Part shown: piece after piece, positions 52,598 through 63,352 of the stretch
How positions within the stretch are numbered: position 1 is the stretch's first letter
Layout: each line of letters starts with the position of its first letter
Assembly: GCA_021014325.1 (NCBI GenBank)
Contig: CM037460.1
Span: 15,853,486-15,917,485, forward strand
DNA length: 64,000 bases
DNA from: Plazaster borealis
Taxonomy: Eukaryota > Echinodermata > Asteroidea > Forcipulatida > Labidiasteridae
Direction: 5' to 3'
Translations under genes and position numbers: made by a program
The notes under the pieces: model-generated
The model's database searches: none
Told to the model about the DNA's origin: nothing
The model's input: the letters and a program-made list of their open reading frames with translations, nothing else

Positions 52598-54700
52598 TCT
52601 GCATATCATCCGCAGTCTCAAGGAGCTCTAGAGAGGTACCACCAAACCCTCAAGAATATGATAAGGGCTTACTGCGAGGATTTCCCAGAAGATTGGGACA
52701 AAGGAATTCCTTTCCTGTTGTTTGCAACCAGGGACTCGCCGAACGAGTCAATTGGTTTTACTCCGTTTGAGTTGGTCTACGGTCATGAGGTGAGGGGGCC
52801 TTTGAAACTCATTAAGGAGAGGTTTTTGTCAGAGGATGAGGAGACCAATCTGCTCGACTATGTGTCGAACTTTAAGGAGAGGTTGTCTAGGGCATGTTCT
52901 GTGGCACAAGAACATCTGAAAGTGTCTCAACGGGTCATGAAGACGAGAGCAGACAGGAAATCTGAAGTCCGCATCTTTAAACCCGGCGAAAAAGTGCTAG
53001 TGCTGTTGCCTCTGCCTGGCGACCCCCTTAAAGCAAAGTTTAGTGGGCCCTACTGTGTCAAAAAGAAACTCAATGATGTCAATTACGTAATCAGTACCCC
53101 AGACCGAAGAAAGAGCCAAAGAGTTTGTCATGTTAACATGCTCAAGAAGTATTATGAGCGTGATAATTCTGGCCAGCCTGTGGGGGTAGCTGTCATTGAG
53201 GCAAAACCTGACGATGACAACTCATGCAATGAAGACTTGGAGACAAAAACGTCTGAACTTGAATTTTTAGCTGTTCAGCTTTCTAACTCTGAAATTCTTG
53301 CTAAATTGGACGAAATCCTTGGTTATTTGCACAATGACCAACGGAAAGATTTATCAAACCTACTCCAGAGGTACAAGCAAGTTTGTTCTGACAAACCAGG
53401 TCGTACGTCGGTAGCAGTTCATGATGTTGATGTAGGAAAGTCAAGACCTATAAAACAAGCTCCCTACCGACTTAACCCGGACAAGTTAGCCAAGGTTCGG
53501 GAGGAGGTTAAATTCATGATAAAACATGACATTATCGAACCTAGTCAGAGTTCTTGGAGTTCTCCCATTGTCATGGTACCAAAGCCAGACGGTACTCTTA
53601 GATTTTGTATAGATTATACAAAAGTCAATGCAGAAACTAAGACGGATTCTTATCCGATCCCGAGGTTGGAAGATTGTATTGATCGAGTGGGAAATTCGGC
53701 GTTTGTCAGTAAAATAGATCTGTTGAAAGGTTATTGGCAGGTGCCCTTGACTGACCGAGCCAAAGAAATTTCCGTATTTGTGACACCCGATGGTCTCTAC
53801 CAATGTAAAACAATGCCCTTTGGGATGAAAAACGCCCCGGCTACGTTTCAGAGAATGATGAGCCAAGTCATTGCTGGGCTGGACAATTGTGTTGTCTATA
53901 TTGATGACATTTTGGTATACAGCGATAACTGGAAAGACCATCTGAAACACTTGGGTGCCCTGTTTGATAAGCTTTCTAAAGCAAACTTGGTGGCGAATCT
54001 CAAAAAGAGTGAGTTTGCCAAAGCAACGGTGACCTACTTAGGTCATGTGGTCGGTCAGGGTCACGTGCTACCCCGAGTAGCAAAGATCAAAGCTATTCAA
54101 GAATTTCCCATGCCCACAGGAAAGAGAGAATTGATGAGATTCCTGGGTATGAGTGGATTTTACAGAAAGTTTGTTCCAAACTTTAGCACCATTGCGACTC
54201 CATTGACTCAACTTTTACAGAAGAATGTAAAGTTTGTTTGGTCTGACTCTTGTCAAAAGGCGTTTGATAATTTAAAGGCCATTCTGACAAACGAACCAGT
54301 TCTGGCTGCACCAAATTTTGACAAGGCGTTCAGAATAGCCATTGACGCCAGTGATGATGGTGTCGGAGCAGTTTTGCTCCAAGATGATGAGTCTGGAATC
54401 GAGCGACCTATCAGTTACTTTTCAAAGAAACTGAACAAATACCAGGCAAAATACTCCACCATCGAAAAAGAGGCGTTAGGTTTAGTTCTTGCCCTACAAC
54501 ACTTTGAGGTGTATGTAACGAATGGTGCTGGGGAGACGATCATTTATACTGATCATAACCCACTTGTGTTTTTGGAGAAATTCAAAACCAAGAACCAGAG
54601 GTTATTCCGCTGGAGTTTGATTTTGCAACCATATCCACTCAAGATTGTTCATATCGCTGGGAAGAGCAATGTAATTGCGGATGCTCTGTCCAGAGTTTAG
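52598..54700 (+). CDS. Retrotransposon integrase C-terminus, RT and RNase H
   Basis: Same frame as the preceding segment. The first Met is at 52658, but upstream codons (52598-52657) still read integrase, including the catalytic Glu. Counting from that Met: GPY/F module about 110-150 (FSGPYCV); RT with KIDLLKGYW (D354) and YIDD at 414-417, PFGMKNAP before it; RNase H with IDASDDGVG, EKEALG, YTDHNPL and ADALSRV at the end. All visible RT and RNase H catalytic residues are kept. As translation must pass the TAA, this part is probably not made from this copy. Confidence 0.9.
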   Translation, partial: SAYHPQSQGALERYHQTLKNMIRAYCEDFPEDWDKGIPFLLFATRDSPNESIGFTPFELVYGHEVRGPLKLIKERFLSEDEETNLLDYVSNFKERLSRACSVAQEHLKVSQRVMKTRADRKSEVRIFKPGEKVLVLLPLPGDPLKAKFSGPYCVKKKLNDVNYVISTPDRRKSQRVCHVNMLKKYYERDNSGQPVGVAVIEAKPDDDNSCNEDLETKTSELEFLAVQLSNSEILAKLDEILGYLHNDQRKDLSNLLQRYKQVCSDKPGRTSVAVHDVDVGKSRPIKQAPYRLNPDKLAKVREEVKFMIKHDIIEPSQSSWSSPIVMVPKPDGTLRFCIDYTKVNAETKTDSYPIPRLEDCIDRVGNSAFVSKIDLLKGYWQVPLTDRAKEISVFVTPDGLYQCKTMPFGMKNAPATFQRMMSQVIAGLDNCVVYIDDILVYSDNWKDHLKHLGALFDKLSKANLVANLKKSEFAKATVTYLGHVVGQGHVLPRVAKIKAIQEFPMPTGKRELMRFLGMSGFYRKFVPNFSTIATPLTQLLQKNVKFVWSDSCQKAFDNLKAILTNEPVLAAPNFDKAFRIAIDASDDGVGAVLLQDDESGIERPISYFSKKLNKYQAKYSTIEKEALGLVLALQHFEVYVTNGAGETIIYTDHNPLVFLEKFKTKNQRLFRWSLILQPYPLKIVHIAGKSNVIADALSRV

Positions 54701-54900
54701 AATAATGTACTTAAACACAATTGGTATTATTTCTGATGGGCTAAACCAGTAACAGTGTTTGTAAGATTATTGCTGTTAGCAGATTATGGTAAAATGTCTA
54801 AGTCGGACGTAACTAAATTGCTTAAATTTTAAATAATTTTGAAATTTATGTTAACATTCCTTTTTGAAACGAAAATTTCCTTATGTAAACTTTCTTATTT

Positions 54901-54912
54901 TATGGGGGGAGA
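54901..54912 (+). promoter_or_regulatory. Polypurine tract
   Basis: TATGGGGGGAGA directly precedes the 3' LTR, as expected for the plus-strand primer. Confidence 0.8.
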
Positions 54913-55731
54913 TGTTATGAGATCCTAATACATGTACATTAGTTACGTGTGTTCAACGCACGCTGTCAATCATTCTTTGTGTGTAAGGTCGTTAACCCTA
55001 GTGGGCGGTGCTAATAGAATGATCTAGAGTAGTACTTTCTAGAAAACGACACAAATCCTTTATATACGGGCTGGGGTAAATCTAGGACGGGACACAAATA
55101 CTCAAGACTGGTGGAAGCTACGACTTCTGTGATTGTGATTCAACTCGTTGGAGGAGCTTTTGGTAGAGTTCGCTTTTGACCGAGTGCAGTTAAAGAGCTT
55201 AATTTAAATCCGGAAAGGACAGTTTCGAACTTAATCTACAGTTCGGTATTTTGGGGTCTTCTTCCCCATATTTTGTGGCGGGTGTCAGATTGTGTACCCG
55301 TTGTTGCTTCGTCTTCTTCTGGACATTTTTCGGAGTGAGTTCGCCCCGTGATAGCTCATAGTCACATCGGTAAAGAACTGTTTTACCGCCCCTGGAGTTG
55401 ATCGTTTTAGAGCCAGTGTATGTGATCCTCGCTGTATCTGCTGTTGCCGTGATCCTCGCCTGTATTTCATCCCGGTTGACGTATTAGCCTGTGAGATTAC
55501 TTATTTTGTATACGATCTATTTTAATGTACACTTGTTTTACTCCATCATTGTACGTTTGTTAAACCCAATAGGTATTTGAAGTGGCCGATAGTTTCATTA
55601 TTAAATCACTTTGATTCTGTGTTCTTTACATCCGTGTCACCTTGTTTGATTTCTTTGTTGCATCTGAGAAAATTCAGGCTTTTTGAGTGATTTATATTCA
55701 CGGATAGTTTGGAGATTTTTGGATCGTAACA
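54913..55731 (+). repeat. 3' LTR (819 bp)
   Basis: Same ends as the 5' LTR (TGTTATGAG...CGTAACA), followed by the ACAA target duplication. Small indels relative to the 5' LTR occur near 55073 and 55475-55495. Confidence 0.93.
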
Positions 55732-56233
55732 ACAAGTATCCGGGAACGAGCCTCATTAATATTTTAGATGCCCTCAAAACATTCTGTAAATGACAGATTT
55801 GAGAGGCATTAGTTTTAGGGATTGTTGAAACAGTTTCCAATGTTGTATATGGGGGTTACTGACTCTGAACTTTAGGTGGGTAAAAGACCATGAAAACAAT
55901 CCTAGTTTGCTCACATTAAAGCAGGGAACCTCGAAGATAGGCATGTTTATGTTTGTAACTTAGCACTCTTGTATAGCACTCTTGTAGTGTTATTTGTGAC
56001 GGGCGTGGCTCAGGGGCCTGTAAATGGATAACCAATACAATTTAAAAAACAAAATTGTTTCGTGTATTTTTTGACTGTTAGTTAGCATTAAAACCCTCTG
56101 AGCAGCCACGTGAAGAAAAGTACATGCTGGATCCCCGGGGAGCGCACGAGAGGCAGATTGTATTAAGGGTAAATAACTGTGTTTGGGGGGCACAATTCTT
56201 GTTCTATAATGGTCTGAACAGATGAATAGATGT
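55732..56233. other. Unit B 3' spacer between the two LTR insertions
   Basis: Continuation of unit B, matching 42732-43228 in unit A (starts AAGTATCCGGGAACGAGC after the target duplication). Non-coding. Confidence 0.8.
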
Positions 56234-57053
56234 TGTTACGATCCAAAAATCTCCAAACTATCCATGAATATAAATCACTCAAAAAGCCTGAATTTTCTCA
56301 GATGCAACAAAGAAATCAAACAAGGTGACACTGATGTATAAGAACACAGAATCCAAGTGATTTAATGATAAAACTATCAACCACTTCAGTTACCGATTTG
56401 GTTTAACAAACATACACTGATTGCATAAAACAAGTGTACATTAAAATGGATCTTATACAACATAAGTATCTTACGGGCTAATACGTCAACCTGGATGAAA
56501 TACAGGCGAGGATCACGGCAACAGAAGATACAGCGAGGGTCACATACACTGGCTCTAAAACGATCAACTCCAGGGGCGATAAATCAGTTCTTTGCCGATG
56601 TGACTATGAGCTATCACGGGGCGAACTCACTCCGAAAAATGTCCAGAAGAAGACGAAGCAACAACGGGTACACAATCTGACACCCGCCACAAAATATGGG
56701 GAAGAAGACCCCAAAATACCGAACTGTAGATTAAGTTCGAAACTGTCCTTTCCGGATTTAAATTAAGCTCTTTAACTGCACTCGGTCAAAAGCGAACTCT
56801 ACCAAAAGCTCCTCCAACGAGTTGAATCACAATCACAGAAGTCGTAGCTTGCACCAGTCTTGAGTATTTGTGTCCCGTCCTAGATTTACCCCCAGCCCGT
56901 ATATAAAGGATTTGTGTCGTTTTCTAGAAAGTACTACTCTAGATCATTCTATTAGCACCGCCCACTAGGGTTAACGACCTTACACACAAAGATTGATTGA
57001 CAGCGTGCGTTGAACACACGTAACTAATGTACATGTATTAGGATCTCATAACA
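56234..57053 (-). mobile_element. Solo LTR of the same family, inverted
   Basis: 820 bases, reverse complement of the LTRs above (TGTTACGATCC at the left, GGATCTCATAACA at the right). Flanked by ATGT and ATGA, a 4-bp target duplication with one change; unit A has a single ATGT at the site (about 43229). A full element was probably lost by LTR-LTR recombination. Confidence 0.92.
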
Positions 57054-59356
57054 ATGATCCCTGGACCCACACACTAAAGATTGAAGCATTCTGGAAATCT
57101 ACACATTGGTTCACTACTAATTTTCAAAAAAAATAGTACATTTCGAAAGGATTAAGTTTTTGTGCACACAATAGGATTTTTTGTGTGCCATTTTAATGGG
57201 ATCCAGATTTCCCACACTATTTGTCAACCTCTGAGTTCAATCACCCTGAAATCACTACAGTATATGAAAGAGGGTGTTCAAAGGTAGTTTACAAAACAAA
57301 ATCAGTGGAATTGATCCACATATTTTGTAGTTATGAAAAAAAGTATGAAGCTGGTCGTCGCGTCTGCTCCCCGTGGCTGCTTGGAGGGTAGCATTGAGCT
57401 AGGTACTTCTATAGTGGTGCACCCAAAAGTATTCGTGAAAAGAAGGCTCGATATGGCGCTGCGCTGGACTAACCCGAACCACGGGTACTCGACAAAAGCT
57501 CCACTTCACGGTGTTTATGTTCATATATACATATTTTGTTTGACTTAACCTTTAATATTTATCTGCTATTCACACAACCCGAACACTACATTTCTAGTTT
57601 TTTTGTATTCGCTAGGCCTTTTTTTCTAAAGCAAGAAATGATGAGATCAAGTTAAAATTAATAAAACATAAAATCGAAAAGTGTCCAGTGCAATTTTTTT
57701 AAATATTCATTCCTTTCATTAAAAACAAAATAAAATAAATAAATGCATGTTTATTGTAATTGGTCATCCATTTGTTGGGTATAAAAATGCTACTTCTATC
57801 TGCCCCAGGAGGACAAAATCTAATCGATTTAAAAGAAATACATTTAGAGCCTTATTCCTTAATTTGTGTCTTCGACCGATGTTTCTTTATAAATAGGCGA
57901 TATGGCTTAAAACTTTAGTTAATTTCATTAATGTTCTTGGGCATTATTTAGTTTTCTACAAATTAATCTGTGTAATGTTTATAATTATTTCAATCTATAA
58001 TCTACCGTACATTTTTTTCAAACCATATTTTAGTTGCATATTTAAAATCTCAGTGAAGGATATTAAAGCTCCACATTAATAATAATTCTGGACGAAGGTT
58101 AGTCGTCCATACTTTTTACTATACCTGCGTGCATCAAAACGGACAGAAAATAAACACAAGACGTTCCAGACGTCCGAAGTTAACATAATTTAACATTTAA
58201 CATTTATTCGATTTTGAGATTTCTTTTCTTACCTACGGCATCTCACTGATGTCAAATTGCTCATCAGAACTATGTTAACCCACAAAAAGCTACATTAGTA
58301 TATTTTGTAAAAAGTAGTTCTATATTTTTTTTAAACAGCCTCCTCACGCAGACGCGGAACATTTTGTGGTTCTCGGCCGTTCTGGAATGGGTGCCGATTT
58401 TGTATTTTGGGCATGTGCCGAGTTTGTGGGTCACACGGTATCGGGTACGAATCGTCTCCCGCTAGCCCAGGTTGGACTCCTCCGTTGCTTGATACCGGAG
58501 AAGGCCGTCCTACCAGGGCTTGTAGTAATGTCCCCGTGCATGGTTGCATCCGGACAGAAGTTCTGGCGTCATGCATTCATGAACAATCTACCGCCATGCA
58601 TGAACGAAAACGAAACACGATATGTAGGTTCAAGTAAAACAGCAACCACCATCCGGATAAATTCATTTATATAACTTACAACATAAAACACGGGTTTTCC
58701 TTGGTGCGAACTTGACGTGAAATTGTTCACAGTAGGCATTTTCCCGTAGCTTTGGCAGTTGGAAGCGGTTACAATTGAGAACCCACTCCGAATTCTTTTT
58801 CTGACACCAATACCAGAGACCGACAGGACGCAAGAAGACAGGTACATGTATACAAGTTTGTCAGTGGCTCGTTTGGGACCGTTACATGTACCCCTCTTAT
58901 GTTTAGTGGTTAAACCTATACCTTCTAATAGAAAAGTTCTTGTGGTGTATTGTCGAGTCGAGCAGTCTTGTCCGAGGTATAACGAGTATCAGAATATCCT
59001 GTGGCAGGGGCATTTTATGCCTAAAGTTGATACACCTTTTCCCCTAAAATATAAATAAATTTACTTCGTACAACATATAATTGTTCATGACGCCAAACCC
59101 CCTTTTTAAGTTAATTTCTATTTGTAGTAAATACTGATTGACATTTTCAAATATGTTATTATTGAGTCATTGAGTCGTGGAAGGGTGAACACTACGCTCT
59201 GTGTCGAAGATACTCCTTTTAAAGTTATAGACTTTCATAATGGAACATGGATAGTAAAATTACTAGGAAACAGGCAGTGATTCAGGGAAAAGCAAGTGAC
59301 AGTTGTTTTTTGCAGCAATTCCGGAGTTAAAAACACAACTTAGTTTTACTTTGTAC

Positions 59357-59850
59357 ATAGAGCACTGTAAACATATGCTTAATAAGTGGCTTAAATTGAG
59401 TGGCAAACACGTGGAGTCCATACTGTACAACTACTTCATAGTGGATCAAACTCTAGGGCTTAAGCATAAACCATCTTTATTTTTAAAGCTCAGAAAATAC
59501 TTTGATTCTGTCTCTTGGAAGGCATGGGAACATATCTCGGCCTTCATAACCAAAGGAATGTAAAACGAAATTATCTTTGTTTCAGCAATAACGTAATATT
59601 CTAACTGGTCTAATAGATTGCACAGCGACTGTGGAACTAATCCTAGCCAAAAGAATAAGCTTAGGACCTACCGTATATCATCAAAAACCAGTTTGAGTAT
59701 GAGTTTTATTTACACTGCGTAAACCCTCTTATCGCCATTCTTTGGTCCGTTTCAGATGCTCTTCACACAAGTTATTTATTGAAATAAGAAGGTATATTGG
59801 GTAATAGACTCAAGCTAAAGAATTTGCCAGCAATGTCACCTTGATGTTGA
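59357..59850 (+). mobile_element. Old LINE ORF remnant, unit C
   Basis: Paralogue of 46375-46860 with the same IEHCKHMLNKWLKLSGKHV frame; further frameshifted. Confidence 0.5.
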
Positions 59851-59918
59851 AACTGAAATACATTTTCTGCTAGATTAGTAGATTGCCCATTAAACAACGA
59901 CCTTAGGAATAGGCCTAT

Positions 59919-60058
59919 ATAGACCCCTCGGCAAACGCGAAACGCTACAACAAAGAACAGCTATCCAATGATTTGCCTCCTTTGGTCTCAGTGAGAGCGC
60001 TTTTTGGCCTCAGTGAGGGCGCATTTTGAGCGTGTGACGTCACATGCAAGGGGTCTAT
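59919..60058. mobile_element. Small MITE, ATAGACCCCT ends (unit C)
   Basis: Duplicate of 46933-47071 at the same place in the unit, so inserted before the B/C duplication. Confidence 0.72.
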
Positions 60059-60551
60059 TATGTCAGATAATCAATATCATGAATTTAAATTACTTGGTAA
60101 TGGTAGGAAGACAGATTTAAGTTTTAGATGGACAATCCCGATGAAGCAATTATTAATTGCGTTGCCAAAGAACATCTTTTTATTTACTGTATTAAAAGAA
60201 AATCGAGCTTTTTTATAAGGTTTAACCAATGTTGTTTTGTTCTATGTTAACACTCTCTCTTTCCGTGACAACTTCACCACTAATCGTTATTTATTGTTAT
60301 ACCCTCCCCAGGTTTATGGGGTTTGTTCAAGTTTCGAAATAAAATACCGTACTAATACAAACTATCTTTTCCCTTCGTTTTACAGATACAATACTCCAAC
60401 ACCGGACAAGTGACGTAGTGGAGCTTACTGGGGATAATTTACCCAGACTGAGTGGTACCCCAAGTTTCCAAGACTTTTAGAAGACTGGACAGTCAATATA
60501 TTGAATTTTCAGCCCCCCCCCCCGAAAAAAAGAAAAAAAAAGAAAGAAAGG

Positions 60552-61658
60552 ATGCGTGTGAAATATTTAGCAAAACGATTAGTAGCAATAGCCGTCTTAA
60601 CATCCATGGCATTGGTCACGGTACTTTTTCTCCAAGCTGATGTGAGCCCCACTCATGGGTTTTGGAAAGCTCATCTCCAGGGGCTGAGAGGTCTCCCGTC
60701 GACGTCTCATCCAGATAAGCCCCCTGCGTGTGATACCTGTTGCTATCAGTACATTCCCTGCTTGAACTCGAGTGTATGCGGTAACAACACATTTGTAAGA
60801 GCTCACTTGCCGGATGACGAATTAGAAAAGAGGCAGTGCAAGCGTCGGCTGCCCGGGGCCATTATCTTCGGTACGAAAAAGTCCGGGACGTCGGCACTGA
60901 AGACGTTCTTGAGCTACCACCCGGACATTGCCGCAGCAAAAGGTGAGCCAAATTTTTTCAACAGGCCAGTGTACCGCTACGGAGAAACATTCTACAAGAA
61001 GATGATGCCGCTCAGCTCAAAGCGGCAGGTAACCCTAGAGAAGACACCCATCTACTATGCCTACTACCACCTAGGCGTCCACCGCCGAGTTCACTCGTTA
61101 CTGCCACACGTCAAGCTCATCATCATACTGAGAGATCCCATAAAAAGAGCCATCTCAGACTACTTCGGGGAGACGAGGTATTTCTTGGAATCGGGCGGGA
61201 AGCTCTCACCGAAGAGACTGAAACGCTGGCACGGAAACCACCTCGGGGACACCTTCGAGAAGTCGGTGTTAGCAAGCGGTAAGGTCAACGGGGCAAGTAA
61301 ATTCTTGAAGCTCTCAGTCTACAACAACTCTTTGGTTCACTGGTTAGCAGTTTTCCCGCGGAGTAGTCTTCTTGCCATAGATGGAGACGCGTTCCTGAGA
61401 GATCCCCTGCCGGCCCTCAAAGAAACCGAACGCTTCTTGGGGGTCCAGAGTTTCTTCGACAAGGACTCGTTTTTCACCGAAGAGAATCGTGGGTTCCGCT
61501 GCCTGGCCAAGCCCGTGCGGACCTGCTGGAAGAGCGCAACACGACCGCCCCACCCATCGATCCCAGAAGACGTTCTCGATAAATTAAAGAGGTTTTTCAA
61601 ACCATACAATCGAAATCTAGTTAAATTACTTAATCAGACGTTTGAATGGGCAAAGTAG
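60552..61658 (+). CDS. Heparan sulfate 3-O-sulfotransferase-like, copy C
   Basis: 368 residues, intact. PAPS loop GTKKSGTSAL 107-116, Glu132 (GEPNFFN), RDPIKRAISDY 194-204, conserved C-terminus identical to A and B over the last ~100 residues. It has private changes in the 205-258 region: GET for MET, LESGG for LASGG, KRWHGNHL for EPWHGYDL, FLKLSVYNN for LVILSVYNN. These lie where HS3ST enzymes contact acceptor glycan, so specificity may differ. Acceptor TTTTACAG ends at 60385. Confidence 0.9.
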   Translation: MRVKYLAKRLVAIAVLTSMALVTVLFLQADVSPTHGFWKAHLQGLRGLPSTSHPDKPPACDTCCYQYIPCLNSSVCGNNTFVRAHLPDDELEKRQCKRRLPGAIIFGTKKSGTSALKTFLSYHPDIAAAKGEPNFFNRPVYRYGETFYKKMMPLSSKRQVTLEKTPIYYAYYHLGVHRRVHSLLPHVKLIIILRDPIKRAISDYFGETRYFLESGGKLSPKRLKRWHGNHLGDTFEKSVLASGKVNGASKFLKLSVYNNSLVHWLAVFPRSSLLAIDGDAFLRDPLPALKETERFLGVQSFFDKDSFFTEENRGFRCLAKPVRTCWKSATRPPHPSIPEDVLDKLKRFFKPYNRNLVKLLNQTFEWAK

Positions 61659-61784
61659 CCCAGCATATTTGGTCAGGGGTTTCTTTGAGATAATAATACA
61701 AACATTGTGAACAACTTTAAATTCATTTGTATGCCATTTAAACACAAGACCGCCATGTCGGCTTGTTGTAAATTCTAATGCTGC

Positions 61785-61790
61785 AATAAA
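61785..61790 (+). terminator. Polyadenylation signal, copy C
   Basis: AATAAA 127 bases after the stop, inside a stretch (about 61700-61840) that differs from units A and B. Copy C may thus have its own 3' end. Confidence 0.5.
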
Positions 61791-62163
61791 GTTTTACATG
61801 TATTCACATAATGTTTATCTTTGTTATACAAATACTGGTAACTTAAAAAGTTTATATTTCCATTCAATGGCCAACAACGAAGAGATGAGGATAAGATTTA
61901 TTTCTGAGAACTATCTTTAAAAATGTATGTGTGTATGTTAAAAGAGAGAAAATAGAATTAGCTGTTGCAAACTGCCTAACAACCAAAAGGTAATGTACAA
62001 AATAGTTAGTGGCCTGACGTTTCGACCATAGGAGAGTTTTTCTCGAAGTCTTTTATTTATAAAGGTTACACAAACAAGTTTTTTTTTGTACAAGTAGTTT
62101 GGCTTTCTCCGTTGTTTTTGTCTGTATTTGTACAGCACCCTACTTCTGTCAGTCCCACCCTTA

Positions 62164-62226
62164 GGCCTAAAAAAACAAAACTTTTTATTGCCCTTTTGGC
62201 TAAAAAATCGGGAGGGTCGGTCGGTC

Positions 62227-62259
<33 letters not shown>

Positions 62260-63319
62260 ATACGTCAGAGGAGGAAAAAACACAGTAGATTATGCACACA
62301 ACTTTATGTTTTCAACCATTTTAATGTTCTCAAAGTAGTATACATTCATATGGTGAATACAAAACAAAAATAAACTTTAAAAAACTTGATGTATGAATAA
62401 ATAAAATAATAATATAAATATGAAGTTGTTTCTCAACATCAGGCCTGTGAGTGGACCATTAAAAAAAAGCGGAAAAATACATCCATGTAACAATGATGGG
62501 AGTGGAGCTCCGCCACGCCGAAACTCTTGATAGATGCCGCTCTAAACACTAACGTTCAATCGGAAAAGAAATTGACGCGTGCGATGAAAACTGCCACGCA
62601 AGGAAAAGGTTAAAAAAAACCTAAAACAAACGGACCAAGACGGAAAGAAATCTTACATTATTCTGTAAAATAATCATTTTTGTTCAGCCAGGGTATCCAT
62701 CACGCACTTGTGTTGCACCATGGAGGAATGGTTGCACCGACATCTTGATTGATGTTCGAAAACATGACGCGTTCAATACCACGCCGAGCCGTGCTTAAAT
62801 GTGCGTGTACATGGATATACATGTACATGTACATGCAATGCCAACGATCACACAGCGCCCTCTATTGGCAAGGAGTTGCAACACAAGTGCGTGATGGATA
62901 CCCGCCCATTCACGTTGCGCACATGCATGCCAGCATGGAGCAAGGACATAGGATTTACGGACTTCGTGTCGTGTGTGTGCTGTATGATGTATATGTAGCA
63001 GGCCGACCGGGAAAATTCGTCACGTCTTTTTATCTCACATTTTAAAAAGGCGGAAATAAAAAATCGGCACGGTCAATGAGAAAGTGGAGATTTCACAGGC
63101 CTGCAACATAAAACAATATAATTTTGCAAAAGAAAAATAAAAACATCGAGGTTTCTATCTTAAATGTCGTTTACTGGGAATCGAAGTATAAAATACTTCA
63201 AACAAAATCAAAAAATCGCCATTTAAAAAAAAAAAAATAAAAAAAAAAACGCGACCGTGGATTTCAGATTTTTTGGGTCGGTCGGAAAAGGGCAATAAAA
63301 ACTTCTTTTTTTTTAGGCC
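62164..63319. mobile_element. Non-autonomous DNA transposon with long inverted ends (~1.16 kb)
   Basis: Left GGCCTAAAAAAACAAAACTT then TTTATTGCCCTTTT; right AAAAGGGCAATAAAAACTTC then TTTTTTTAGGCC. Subterminal GGGTCGGTCGG blocks occur in both ends next to poly-T/poly-A runs. Flanking TTA on both sides may be the target duplication. Inside, GTATCCATCACGCACTTGTG (62691+) and CACAAGTGCGTGATGGATAC (to 62902) form another inverted repeat. No transposase. Confidence 0.7.
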
Positions 63320-63352
63320 TTATTATATGAATGGACATTAAACATGTATCAC

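Larger units (their letters stand above)
49180..55731 (+). mobile_element. LTR retrotransposon, Ty3/gypsy Gmr1-like, 6.55 kb
   Basis: Two ~820-bp LTRs (TG...CA) flank a tRNA-Pro-like primer site, a gag-pol frame and a purine tract. ACAA is duplicated at both borders, and unit A retains the single ACAA (42728-42731). Domain order is Gag (SCAN-like), zinc knuckle, protease, integrase, GPY/F, reverse transcriptase, RNase H. Integrase before RT is the mark of Gmr1-type gypsy elements. No envelope frame follows. One in-frame TAA breaks pol. Confidence 0.93.
44409..58242 (+). repeat. Tandem unit B (split by LTR insertions)
   Basis: The unit runs 44409-49179, is interrupted by the LTR retrotransposon, resumes 55732-56233, is interrupted by the solo LTR, and resumes 57054-58242. 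Without insertions it is about 6.5 kb. A segment at about 45517-46370 is absent from unit C. Confidence 0.85.

Noticed and set aside
53486..53950. 154-codon minus-strand frame
   Set aside because: Antisense shadow of the reverse transcriptase domain.
54701..54912. Envelope gene of the LTR element
   Set aside because: Only about 210 bases separate the end of RNase H from the purine tract, and no frame is open. The element is a retrotransposon without env.
57333..57548. 71-codon plus-strand frame (MKKSMKLVVASAPRGC...) in the spacer of unit B
   Set aside because: The paralogous place in unit A (about 43510) has a TAG after 15 codons, and no domain is visible.
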